From the NCBI RefSeq assembly GCF_000013645.1, contig NC_007953.1, positions 744,001-808,000 on the forward strand: a stretch of 64,000 nucleotides of DNA, read 5' to 3'. The notes beneath the pieces were generated by a model. The model saw only the letters and a list, made by a program, of their open reading frames with translations, ran no database searches and was not told where the DNA came from. The position numbers were made by a program, and so were the translations under genes. Below are positions 31,208-39,684 of the stretch, in pieces. The stretch's first letter is position 1, and every line of letters starts with the position of its first letter. Source of the DNA: Paraburkholderia xenovorans LB400 (GTDB taxonomy: Bacteria > Pseudomonadota > Gammaproteobacteria > Burkholderiales > Burkholderiaceae).

Positions 31208-31543
31208 GCCGCTTTTTTTGCGATTTCCAGCTCCATCTGCAAGCGCTTGTTCTCCGCTCGCAGCCGCGAGAGCTCCATTTGCTCCGCCGTAACGACTTTC
31301 GCCCCCGGACCGTTGAGCTTGCCGGCCTCCGAGGCCTTCAGCCAGTTGCGCAGAGTCTGCGTCGACATACCCAATTCCCGGGATACGGCGCTCAGGCCTT
31401 GCCCCTCCTTGACTCGTTGCACGGCGGCTTCCTTGAACTCTGCCGTGTACACCTGGTGCGGTACCTTGAACATCTATGCTTTCCTTCCTTTGGGTCGAGT
31501 TTATACGCGACCTGCTGGAAGGCGAAATTTCAGGGGAAGCTCA
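31208..31543 (-). pseudogene. IS3-family OrfA fragment with one IS end
   Basis: Start ATG at 31473. MFKVPHQVYTAEFKEAAVQR, GLSAVSRELGMSTQTLRNWL (HTH) and LSRLRAENKRLQMELEIAKK (leucine zipper) are typical of IS3 OrfA. The last residues are lost where IS30 begins at 31207, and orfB is absent. The IS end is probably at 31543, since the minus strand there begins TGAGCTTCCCC in the usual TG form. Confidence 0.82.
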
Positions 31544-32134
31544 TTGCTCCAGCATGTGAGCCGCGTCGTCTACCGGGATAAGCCGCTGTACTACGGCCGC
31601 GACGGCACCAACCGCTATGACGCTCCGACGCGCAACTATGGCGTGCTCTACCTGGGCCGCGACCTCCCCACGGGGTTGATGGAATCGGTGTTTCACAAGC
31701 ACCAGTGGGACAAGGACACCAAGCGCTCGATCGCGCAGGCGGAAGTCCAGAGCCGGCTGGTACGTGCGGTCGGTGTGCTGGAAGAACTACATCTGGCGGA
31801 CCTCACGGCCGAAGGTGTGATGGCAGGCTATTTCGGCTTGAATCTGGAGCAGTTGGCCAGCCGTGACTACACGTACACGCAGCAGGTATCCGCCCAGGTG
31901 CATGCGCTACTCGGAAAGGATGGACTGCCACTGTTCGATGGGGTGCTTTAGCCATCGCGCAATAACTATCCCGCTGCCAGCATCGCCCTGTTCGAGCGCG
32001 CCGAGGCGAAGATCAAGGTCATTGAGGACATCGACCTGGTTGACCATGTGGGGTGGCCCGATTTCGTTTCGAACTGCCGCATCGGCGTTGAACCTGATCC
32101 GGGTCCGGCAGATCGTGATGATGACGCGACCTGA
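31544..32134 (+). pseudogene. RES-domain protein (putative NAD-degrading toxin), truncated and with an amber stop
   Basis: Residues from 31544 read HVSRVVYRDKPLYYGRDGTN, then NYGVLYLGRDLPTGLMESVF. An in-frame TAG at 31949-31951 interrupts the sequence after LPLFDGVL, and the same frame continues PSRNNYPAASIALFERAEAK to TGA at 32132. The RES fold is the NAD-degrading toxin of Xre-RES modules. The N-terminus was removed by the IS3 insertion, and no antitoxin gene is adjacent. Confidence 0.68.
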
Positions 32135-32220
32135 AACAGGACGGCGACGCATTGAGGTCACATACGGAACCGATTGGAGCAAGCTGAAGTCGTCCATCGC
32201 GCATGCAACAGGTGACGACC

Positions 32221-32603
32221 ATGAACACGAAAACCCGGCACAACAGCAACGCAGAGCAGAGCGCTTCGGCCACTGGCTGGGCGGAATGTGGCGTGGCTAC
32301 GCGCGCCGCGAGCGGCAGGCCAAGGCCTCGTTGGTCGTTCGGTGCGTGCCATCCGACGGTGCCGTCGCATTGCTGTGGGTCGTCAAGCTCGGCGTGCTCG
32401 TTGTCCTGTTCTATGTCGCCTTCTGGCTGGCGCTGCTGATCGTGTTTGTACTAATTGCAGCTTGGCTGGCCCGAAGGCCGACAATAGCGGAAGAAAATGA
32501 TTTCCTAGGGCGCGAGGCGGAGGAGCGGGATCATCGCGACAGCCTGTTTTACCATCCTGCGTCCTACAACGATGATCCCGATCCGCGATCTGAGGATGAT
32601 TGA
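32221..32603 (+). pseudogene. DUF3742-family membrane protein of integrative elements, probable 5-bp frameshift
   Basis: The likely start is ATG 32221 (MNTKTRHNSNAEQ), but the body (AERFGHWLGGMWRGYARRER, VVKLGVLVVLFYVAFWLALL, IVFVLIAAWLARRP) is in another frame. The tandem copy AGAGCAGAGC at about 32256 accounts for the shift: without one AGAGC unit the reading is continuous. DUF3742 proteins occur in ICEclc/PAGI-2-like integrative elements, so this piece and the RES gene are probably leftovers of such an element. If translation starts elsewhere the gene might still be expressed. Confidence 0.6.
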
Positions 32604-32750
32604 ATCTTGGGTCGCTCTATTTCTTCGCTGCGCTGGTGAGCAGACCTGAACCTTTACCACCTGCTTGCTCAGCATCTGGTCGAAGTCCCTCACTCGTCGT
32701 GAATATCCCAATCTGTCTCCTGCCCATCACGTCTTGCCGCGAATGATCCC

Positions 32751-33515
32751 TTACCCTTGTTGAGTCCGGATGTCTCCATCGACAAGGTGCAATAGTGACG
32801 TCCCGGACAATCCTGAGTGTGGTTTGAGCGGCGGCTTCGCAAAACTCCCCTTTGTCGCGCGAATTGGCCTGAGGCGGGTCAGGACTTCTGCCTGAGCCAA
32901 GGCGCTGGAAACGCCATCCACGACTGGAACAGGCAAGCGGTGCGCCACGCTGCGCGCGAGGCCCGCGAGCGGTGCGCCCGCGAGTATCAGCACGTCGGTG
33001 CCATCCTGCTGGACCGCTTCATGGCATAGTTCAACGAGCCGCGCGGCGTAATCGTCCTGAACCGTTGACGGATCGCGCAACGGTCCGTCGAGGTGCCGGA
33101 TGCCGGCCAGGCGGCCAAGCACGCCATATCGCTCGATGCATTCCCGATACCACGCGGTGATACGCCGGGAGATCGCGACGATGCCGATACGCTGACCGAG
33201 TTGCGCGGCGGTCATCAACGCCGCTTCCGTCATACCGACCACGGGCACGTCGAGTACTTCGCGCAGTTCCAGTAGCCCCGGATCGCCAAAGGCGGCCACC
33301 ATCAGGGCATCATACTGGCCGACCCGCTCGCTCGCTATCGTCGCGGCGGCATACGCGCCGAGCAGCGCCTCGAACCGCGTTTCGATGTAAGCGACGCCGA
33401 TCGTGGCCGTCGCCATCTGTATCTCTGTGTCGGCACGTGCGACCCGTCGCGCCTCGGCCTCGATCAGGTCGGTCACGCCGGACGAGATGTTCGGATTAAC
33501 TATCAATAGCCTCAT
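32751..33515 (-). CDS. Asp/Glu/hydantoin racemase-family protein lacking both catalytic cysteines
   Basis: 254 aa from ATG 33515, chosen because AGGAG precedes it. Family marks: MRLLIVNPNIS at the start, AFGDPGLLELREVLDVPVVG and VDGVSSALAQAEVL. Hydantoin racemase uses two cysteines; here the first position reads VAAFGDPG and the second ILAGAPLAG, with alanine in both. It is thus unlikely to be a two-base racemase and may bind or convert a ligand differently. It lies downstream of the GntR gene on the same strand and close to a dihydropyrimidinase operon. Confidence 0.8.
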   Translation of the reverse strand: MRLLIVNPNISSGVTDLIEAEARRVARADTEIQMATATIGVAYIETRFEALLGAYAAATIASERVGQYDALMVAAFGDPGLLELREVLDVPVVGMTEAALMTAAQLGQRIGIVAISRRITAWYRECIERYGVLGRLAGIRHLDGPLRDPSTVQDDYAARLVELCHEAVQQDGTDVLILAGAPLAGLARSVAHRLPVPVVDGVSSALAQAEVLTRLRPIRATKGSFAKPPLKPHSGLSGTSLLHLVDGDIRTQQG

Positions 33516-33549
33516 AACAACTCCTGCAGGACGGTGGAAGGACAGTTGG

Positions 33550-34278
33550 TCATCCGAAGATCGCGGACAAATCGACCTCAATGTCTTCAGGCAGCGCGAG
33601 ATCAAGCGTCGCTTCAATATGATCGAGGTGGCCGATGGCGGCAGCGACCGCGCCGTCGATATCGCCCTTCTCCATGTGTTCGATGATCCCGGTGTGTTCG
33701 TGGTTCGGACAGGCTGGCACGTTCGGCGAATCGAACAGCAGGATGATCAGACAGGTCAGCGAAGCCAGTTCGCGCATCAGCCGCGTGAGTGGAGGGCTGC
33801 CCGCCATCTCGGCGATCAGCAGATGAAACTCGCCCGACAGCCGGATGACTGCGTGCTTGTCACCCTTATCGCGTGCGGCGCGTTCTTTCGCGACATGGGC
33901 ATGGAGGCGGCGAAAGTCGTCGACGTTCGCACGCTCGACGAGCGTGCGGATCAGGGCCGGCTCGAGAATTCGTCGCGCCTCAAAGACGTGGCGCGCGTCC
34001 TGTACCGATGGACTTGCTATGTAGGCACCGCGGTTCGGAATGGTCGTGACGATGCCTTCGTGCGTGAGCCGCGCGAGAATCTTGCGGATCTGCGTCCGGT
34101 TCACTTTGAAGACGTTCGCCAGCTTTTCTTCCACAAGCTTGGTGCCGGGAATCAGCCGGTGCTCCATCACGGCCGTCAGGATGCGCCCGTAAATCGTATC
34201 GAGACCCTCGTCCGTGCCGAGGAGCTGCTCGGTTGTGCGCCGCTTGCGCGGGCGCAGGTTTTCTTTTTCGGTGAACAC
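33550..34278 (-). CDS. GntR-family transcriptional regulator, FCD (FadR) type
   Basis: 242 aa, GTG start at 34278 with AGGA upstream. N-terminal winged helix about residues 25-90 (TDEGLDTIYGRILTAVMEHR, LANVFKVNRTQIRKILARL, HEGIVTTIPNRGAYIASPS). The C-terminal FCD domain (about 100-225) has Asp/His metal-site positions typical of the family (GEFHLLIAEMAG, EHTGIIEHMEKGDIDGAV). Divergent from the ABC importer operon. Two matched pairs of TTGTGACAA-type sites lie in the intergenic region, one 25-54 bases upstream of this start and one 17-46 bases before the importer gene, so it very likely controls both directions. Confidence 0.92.
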   Translation of the reverse strand: MFTEKENLRPRKRRTTEQLLGTDEGLDTIYGRILTAVMEHRLIPGTKLVEEKLANVFKVNRTQIRKILARLTHEGIVTTIPNRGAYIASPSVQDARHVFEARRILEPALIRTLVERANVDDFRRLHAHVAKERAARDKGDKHAVIRLSGEFHLLIAEMAGSPPLTRLMRELASLTCLIILLFDSPNVPACPNHEHTGIIEHMEKGDIDGAVAAAIGHLDHIEATLDLALPEDIEVDLSAIFG

Positions 34279-34302
34279 GCTGAAGTCCTTGGTTGCTTCT
34301 CA

Positions 34303-34332
34303 TTGTGACAATATATTTAAATATAGTCACAA
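34303..34332. promoter_or_regulatory. Operator pair 1 of the GntR regulator
   Basis: TTGTGACAA (34303-34311) and TAGTCACAA (34324-34332), centres 21 bases apart, the second in opposite orientation, with an AT-rich stretch between. Each is a GT-N-AC dyad as usual for GntR regulators. Position just upstream of the regulator start suggests autoregulation. Confidence 0.65.
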
Positions 34333-34565
34333 TTCAACCCTGAGTTATTGAATTTGCACCGTCAACGGTCACAAGCCCCACCGACGATCCGGCTAAGCAC
34401 CATGTCAGTGCTGCACCAGCCAGGCTCGCGAACTATTCTGGCCTCACTCATGCATTCCGCCGCAAGCTTCGCGTTCCCGTTGTCTGAGGCGCAACAGGCA
34501 TTCAACGCGATAGTCGGAAGTATGCCAGACGGCAGGCCGCATTAATGGCACAGCTATTGCTTACT

Positions 34566-34595
34566 TTGTCACAAAATCATACTATTTTGTGACAA
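34566..34595. promoter_or_regulatory. Operator pair 2 of the GntR regulator
   Basis: TTGTCACAA (34566-34574) and TTGTGACAA (34587-34595), again 21 bases centre to centre, forming a 30-bp perfect dyad with 12-base arms around CATACT. It ends 16 bases before the importer start codon, so a bound repressor would block initiation. Confidence 0.75.
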
Positions 34596-34611
34596 TAATG
34601 GAGTTCTCCCA

Positions 34612-35652
34612 ATGCAATTTGTCCGTTCCCTTTTCTCCGCACTGAGGCGCGTCGTCCACTCGCTCATCGTGCCACTCACGGTCGCCGCTGCTTTTTTGCC
34701 ATCCGCCAGTCACGCGAAGGACGCTGAGCCTGTCATGCTCGGCTACGCGAAATGCGCGCATTGCACACCATTGTCCTTGACGCCACAGTACGCCACAGGC
34801 GTCAAGCTCTCTGCTATCCCATTTAACACGGGCAACGACGTGCTGACGGCGCTTCTCTCGAAGAGCATCGATGTCGCGCAGGTGACCTATCTGCACTACG
34901 TCACCGCGCTCGACAAGGGTTTCAAGGTCGTCGCCATCTCCGGCCAGATCAACGGCGGTTCGCAGATTCTCGTCGCTAACAACCTGCCGGTGCAGTCGGG
35001 CGACTGGGACGGCCTGAAGAAGCTGATCATGGAGTACAAAAAGGAAGGCAAACCGTTCCGGGTCGCCGCGTCGCGCGGTAACGCCCAGGACATCCACATG
35101 CGTGGGGCATTCCTTACGCACGGTATCGACGTCAACAAGGACGTCCAGTTCGTCAACATTCCAAATCCGGCCGACCACGTTCAGGCGTTGCGCCGCGGCG
35201 AAGTGGAACTGATCACGTCGGTCGAACCATACGCCACGCAGATCCGCGAAGTGAAGGCCGCGAAATTCTTCGCGTTTCCGTACGACCAGTCGGCTGGCAA
35301 GCTGAGCAACCTGATCATCACCCGACCAGACGTGATTCAGAACAATCCACAAGGCGTGCTCGAAACGGTGCGCGCGATCGTCAAGGTCGACGATCTGATG
35401 GCCAGCAACAAGCCGCTCTTCATCGACACGATCCAGAAAGTGACGGGCCTCGACAAGGTCGTCGCGACAGGCGCAGTCGACAACCTCGAACCGGATTACA
35501 GGATGTACCGTACACCGGCCGTCGCCATCGCGAAAATGATGCACGAACTGAAGTACGTGAACTCCGACGTAAGCGACGCTGTACAGAACAATCTCGACTA
35601 TAGCTTCCTCGAGAAAGTGACTGGCAAACCCAAATCACAACTCGGCTACTGA
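34612..35652 (+). CDS. ABC transporter substrate-binding protein (NMT1/TauA-type)
   Basis: 346 aa, ATG after GGAG. A signal peptide of about 35 residues ends SASHA before KDAEP. The mature part is a type-II binding protein: MLGYAKCAHCTPLSL, VLTALLSKSIDVAQVTYLHY, QALRRGEVELITSVEPYATQ. Periplasmic capture of a small organic substrate for the permease and ATPase encoded next. The context (dihydropyrimidinase, racemase-like proteins) suggests a hydantoin, pyrimidine or related cyclic amide. A Cys-x-x-Cys near residues 46-49 is unusual for the family. Confidence 0.88.
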   Translation: MQFVRSLFSALRRVVHSLIVPLTVAAAFLPSASHAKDAEPVMLGYAKCAHCTPLSLTPQYATGVKLSAIPFNTGNDVLTALLSKSIDVAQVTYLHYVTALDKGFKVVAISGQINGGSQILVANNLPVQSGDWDGLKKLIMEYKKEGKPFRVAASRGNAQDIHMRGAFLTHGIDVNKDVQFVNIPNPADHVQALRRGEVELITSVEPYATQIREVKAAKFFAFPYDQSAGKLSNLIITRPDVIQNNPQGVLETVRAIVKVDDLMASNKPLFIDTIQKVTGLDKVVATGAVDNLEPDYRMYRTPAVAIAKMMHELKYVNSDVSDAVQNNLDYSFLEKVTGKPKSQLGY

Positions 35653-35665
35653 TCGGGAAAGCGCA

Positions 35666-36487
35666 ATGTACTCCAGGTTTTCATCGCGTTTTTATCGGCG
35701 CATTGAACGTGGCATCGTCCCGGTGCTGTTACTGGCTGGCTGGGAAGCTTTCTCACGCTCGGGCATCCTTCCTGCGGCCCTGCTACCCGCCCCGTCCCAG
35801 GTGCTTATCGCATGGGCCGACTGGATTTTCGCGACCGACGGCAACACGCAGACCTATTCGGGTCACTGGCTGTTCGACATCGCCGCGAGTTCAGGCCGGG
35901 TATTCGCGGGCTTCGGCATTGCCACGGTGCTGGGTGTAGCGATCGGCATGGCAATCGGTTGGTCTCGTGCGGTCGAATCGCTCGTCGAACCTACCTTGCA
36001 AACGCTGCGCCCGGTCCCGCCGGTGTCATGGATCCCGCTAGCGATCATCTGGTTCGGCATCGCCAACAAGCCTGCAATTTTCCTCGTGTTCATGGGCTCG
36101 TTTTTCCCGGTGCTGCTCTCGACCATCCATGGCGTAAAGACCTGCGACCGCGATCTGCTACGTGCCGGCGCGATGACAGGCGGTAGCCCACAGATGCTGC
36201 TGCGTCACATTGTGTTTCCGGCGGCACTGCCGAGCATCTTTTCGGGCTTGCGCATCGCTATCGGTTCGGCATGGATGCTGACGGTGACCGCAGAAATGGT
36301 CGCAGTGAAAAGCGGTGTCGGTTACGTACTGTGGGATTCGTATTACTTCCTGCGCTACGACATCGTGATCGCGTCGATGGTCAGTATCGGTCTGCTCGGT
36401 TTTGCGAGCGACTACGTAATCAAGCGCATCGCCGCGCGTATCCTGCGCTGGCAGCGCGGCTCCACTCTTCAGGCCCGTGAAGGTTAA
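35666..36487 (+). CDS. ABC transporter permease (SsuC/TauC-like)
   Basis: 273 aa, about six membrane helices. The EAA loop that docks to the ATPase is visible as RAGAMTGGSPQMLLRHIVFP. VLLLAGWEAFSRSGILPAAL at the N-terminus and LKSGVG-like VKSGVGYVLWDSYYF near the C-terminus are typical of the nitrate/sulfonate/taurine branch. The gene lies 13 bases after the binding-protein gene. Confidence 0.9.
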   Translation: MYSRFSSRFYRRIERGIVPVLLLAGWEAFSRSGILPAALLPAPSQVLIAWADWIFATDGNTQTYSGHWLFDIAASSGRVFAGFGIATVLGVAIGMAIGWSRAVESLVEPTLQTLRPVPPVSWIPLAIIWFGIANKPAIFLVFMGSFFPVLLSTIHGVKTCDRDLLRAGAMTGGSPQMLLRHIVFPAALPSIFSGLRIAIGSAWMLTVTAEMVAVKSGVGYVLWDSYYFLRYDIVIASMVSIGLLGFASDYVIKRIAARILRWQRGSTLQAREG

Positions 36488-36491
36488 GAAC

Positions 36492-37265
36492 ATGGCACTT
36501 ATCACAATCGACGGTGTATCGCGCACGTTCGAAGACACCAGGCGAAAGCAGACTGTCACCGCACTGGACGACGTGAGTCTGGAGGTCGAACGCGGCGAAT
36601 TCCTCTGCCTGCTCGGCCCGAGCGGTTGCGGGAAATCGACACTGCTGAACATGATCGCCGGCTTCGACAAGCCATCTTCGGGTTCGGTAAGCGTCGGGGG
36701 CTCGGTCGTCACCGATCCTGGCGCGGACCGTGGGGTCGTGTTCCAGCAGGCCAACCTGATGCCGTGGTTGCCGGTATGGGAGAACGTCGCGTTCCATCTG
36801 AAGATGCGCAACGTCGCGAAACCGGAGCGCCGCGAACGCGCGCAGCGTTACATCGAGATGGTCGGTCTGACGGGCTTCGAAAACCACTTCCCAAGCGAGC
36901 TGTCGGGTGGCATGAACCAGCGCGTCGGCATCGCCCGCGCGCTGCTGATGAACCCCGAGGTGATCCTGATGGACGAGCCGTTCGGTGCGCTTGACGAGCA
37001 GACCAGGATGGACATGCATGCGGAGTTGATCCGCATCTGGCGGGACAGTCGCAGCACAATTGTATTCGTCACGCATGGCATCGACGAGTCGCTTGCACTC
37101 GGGACACACGTCGCAGTGATGTCGGCGCGGCCTGGACGCATCCGTGAATTGCTGCGGGTCGAACTTGGCCGTCCGCGCGATCCGACCAGCGCCGAATTCA
37201 ATGACTACAAGCGTCACATCCTGTCGCTTCTGCGTCCCGAAGCAATTGCGGAACCGGTGGGCTAA
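36492..37265 (+). CDS. ABC transporter ATP-binding protein (SsuB/TauB-like)
   Basis: 257 aa from ATG 36492; an in-frame GTG at 36477 overlaps the permease gene. Walker A LLGPSGCGKSTLLN, signature ELSGGMNQRVGIARAL, Walker B VILMDEPFGALDEQTR, and the H-loop VFVTHGIDESL. Powers uptake with the two preceding genes. It begins 4 bases after the permease stop. Confidence 0.93.
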   Translation: MALITIDGVSRTFEDTRRKQTVTALDDVSLEVERGEFLCLLGPSGCGKSTLLNMIAGFDKPSSGSVSVGGSVVTDPGADRGVVFQQANLMPWLPVWENVAFHLKMRNVAKPERRERAQRYIEMVGLTGFENHFPSELSGGMNQRVGIARALLMNPEVILMDEPFGALDEQTRMDMHAELIRIWRDSRSTIVFVTHGIDESLALGTHVAVMSARPGRIRELLRVELGRPRDPTSAEFNDYKRHILSLLRPEAIAEPVG

Positions 37266-37517
37266 CGGTAGTCGTTACAGGCAACTGCGCCCACGTGATT
37301 TCCCGCCAGTTGTCCGCGGCTGCCTGGAAGCCACGAAGCGTTGACGACAACCTTGGACCATTGAGCGAAGCGGCATCGCGGGTGTCCGACACCGGGCATG
37401 GCACCGTTCGCGATAGCGACTGTCAAGTATCGCCACCGGAGCCACACGAATGGATGCGCGGTGTGCTCGCTGCGCGCAGCAGCGGTGTTTCTTTCCCTGA
37501 GTTAACTTCTCCTACAT

Positions 37518-38243
37518 ATGAGCCGACGCATTCGTCTGGGCATTCTCACGCCATCTTCCAACACTTCGCTCGAACCGCTTACACAGGCGCTAGTCTCGGA
37601 CCTCACGGGAGTGAGCGTACATTTCTCGCGCTTCTCCGTCACACAGATTTCACTCGGTGGTGACGCGCTCGGCCAGTTTCAGCCGCAGCGCATTCTCCAA
37701 GCCGCGCGACTGCTTGCCGACGCCCATGTGGACATGATCGGATGGAGCGGTACATCCGCGGGATGGCTTGGTTTCGACCACGACGAAGCGCTGTGTGCCG
37801 CGATCACCGAGGCAACGGGCATACAGGCGAGCACATCGGTGCTGGCACTCAATCGGGCGTTGAAAGCATTCAACGTCGAACGTCTGGGCCTCGTGTCGCC
37901 GTATCTGAACGATGTGCAGCAGAAGATTATCGCGAACTACGCCGGACTCGGCATCGACGCCCGCTGCGAGAGTCATCTGGGCATTCGGGAAAACTTCGCT
38001 TTCGCGCTCGTTGACGAACAGACGCTCGACCGCCAGGTAGCCGATGTTGTCGCTGCGGGCGCGCAGGCCGTTACGACATTCTGCACGAATCTCTACGCTG
38101 CGCATCGGGTCGCGCACTGGGAAAGCGAACATGGGGTACCCGTGTTCGATACCGTCACCACCGTCGTGTGGGACATGCTTCGCCGACTCGGTGCGGATAC
38201 TCGCCGCATCGACGGCTGGGGCCAACTTCTCCAGGAAATCTGA
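37518..38243 (+). CDS. Maleate isomerase/arylmalonate decarboxylase-like protein
   Basis: 241 aa. Asp/Glu racemase superfamily, two Rossmann-like lobes related by pseudo-symmetry. In racemases and maleate isomerase each lobe supplies a cysteine. Here the first lobe reads GWSGTSAGWLGF (glycine in place of Cys) and the second VTTFCTNLYAAH (Cys near residue 190). A single Cys with glycine opposite is the pattern of arylmalonate decarboxylase. So decarboxylation or another one-cysteine reaction is possible; this is inference. It lies 250 bases after the ATPase gene and 1 base before the dihydropyrimidinase gene. Confidence 0.78.
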   Translation: MSRRIRLGILTPSSNTSLEPLTQALVSDLTGVSVHFSRFSVTQISLGGDALGQFQPQRILQAARLLADAHVDMIGWSGTSAGWLGFDHDEALCAAITEATGIQASTSVLALNRALKAFNVERLGLVSPYLNDVQQKIIANYAGLGIDARCESHLGIRENFAFALVDEQTLDRQVADVVAAGAQAVTTFCTNLYAAHRVAHWESEHGVPVFDTVTTVVWDMLRRLGADTRRIDGWGQLLQEI

Positions 38244-38244
38244 T

Positions 38245-39684
38245 ATGCCTGCTTTTGACACTGTTGTACGCAACGCCCGTGTGGTCACTGCCGCGGACAC
38301 CTTCACAAGCGACATCGGCATTCGCGACGGCCGTATCGTTGCACTGGGCCTTACCCTCGACGCTGGCGTGCGGGAAATCGACGCGGCGGGCCGTCACGTG
38401 ACACCCGGCGGCGTGGACAGTCATGTGCACTTCGACCAGCCGACAGGTGACGGCTCAATCATGGCCGACGACTTCCTCTCTGGCACGACCTCGGCCGCAT
38501 GCGGCGGTACGACGACCGTAATTCCGTTCGCGTGCCAGCAAAGAGGCCATACGCTTCGCGAAGCGATTGACGACTATCACCGCCGCGCAGGCGGCAAGCC
38601 GCTGATTGACTATGCGTTTCACCTGATCATCACGGATCCGACGCCGCAGGTCCTGAAAGAAGAGCTGCCTACACTGATCGCGGAAGGCTACACATCGTTC
38701 AAGATCTACATGACGTACGACGCGCTCAAGCTGAGTGACCGCGAAATGCTTGACACACTGTCGGTCGCACGAAATGAAGGTGCGATGGTGATGGTCCACG
38801 CGGAAAACGCAGACTGCATCGCATGGCTCACCGAGCGGCTACTCGAAGCCGGCCATACTGCACCGCGCTACCATGCAACGTCCCGGCCGATGCTCGTCGA
38901 GCGCGAGGCAACGCATCGCGCCATTGCGTTTGCGGAACTGATCGACGTGCCGATCCTGATCGTGCATGTATCGGGGCGCGAGGCGGTTGAACAGATTCGC
39001 TGGGCGCAGAGTCATGGCCTGAAGGTTTACGGCGAAACCTGTCCACAATATCTGTTTCTCACGGCAGATTCGCTGGGTTGCGACGACAGCTTCGAAGGAG
39101 CGAAGTGTATCTGCAGCCCGCCGCCGCGCGATAAGGCTAATCAGCAGGTCATCTGGGACGGACTTGAAAACGGTACGTTCGAGGTGTTCTCGTCCGATCA
39201 CGCGCCCTTCCGTTACGACGGCCCGGACGGCAAGAGGGTACATGGCGACAACGTGTCGTTCGACAAGATATCGAATGGCATTCCCGGCGTGGAGACGCGC
39301 ATGGCGCTGCTCTGGTCGGAGGGTGTGCGAACCGGCCGCATCACTGCGCAAAGTTTCGTTGCATTGACATCGACCAATGCCGCAAAGCTTTACGGACTTT
39401 ACCCGCGTAAAGGCAGCATCGCGATCGGCGCAGACGCGGACCTCGTGATCTGGAACGAGGGGGGCGAGTATCCGGTTGAGAATACACGGCTGCACCATAA
39501 CGTCGACTACACGCCCTATGAGGGAATGCGCCTGACTGCGTGGCCCGCGATTACGCTGTCGCGTGGGGACATCGTGTGGGACGGCGACAGGCCATGCGGT
39601 GAAACAGGTCGTGGAAAGTTCCTGCGTTGCATCCCGCCCGATCCAGCCCGGCCACGGCGGCGAAAAGCGATATTGCCGCTCTAG
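38245..39684 (+). CDS. Dihydropyrimidinase/D-hydantoinase
   Basis: 479 aa from ATG 38245, one base after the upstream stop. Cyclic amidohydrolase with two zinc ions: HVHF (His60, His62), the carboxylated Lys153 in YTSFKIYMTY, VHAENAD, VHVSGRE, and Asp in FSSDHAPF. Opens hydantoin or dihydropyrimidine rings. Together with the importer and the two racemase-superfamily proteins it forms a cyclic-amide utilisation locus. No N-carbamoyl amino acid hydrolase is seen in this cluster; the amidase at 42337 is a distant candidate. Confidence 0.92.
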   Translation: MPAFDTVVRNARVVTAADTFTSDIGIRDGRIVALGLTLDAGVREIDAAGRHVTPGGVDSHVHFDQPTGDGSIMADDFLSGTTSAACGGTTTVIPFACQQRGHTLREAIDDYHRRAGGKPLIDYAFHLIITDPTPQVLKEELPTLIAEGYTSFKIYMTYDALKLSDREMLDTLSVARNEGAMVMVHAENADCIAWLTERLLEAGHTAPRYHATSRPMLVEREATHRAIAFAELIDVPILIVHVSGREAVEQIRWAQSHGLKVYGETCPQYLFLTADSLGCDDSFEGAKCICSPPPRDKANQQVIWDGLENGTFEVFSSDHAPFRYDGPDGKRVHGDNVSFDKISNGIPGVETRMALLWSEGVRTGRITAQSFVALTSTNAAKLYGLYPRKGSIAIGADADLVIWNEGGEYPVENTRLHHNVDYTPYEGMRLTAWPAITLSRGDIVWDGDRPCGETGRGKFLRCIPPDPARPRRRKAILPL

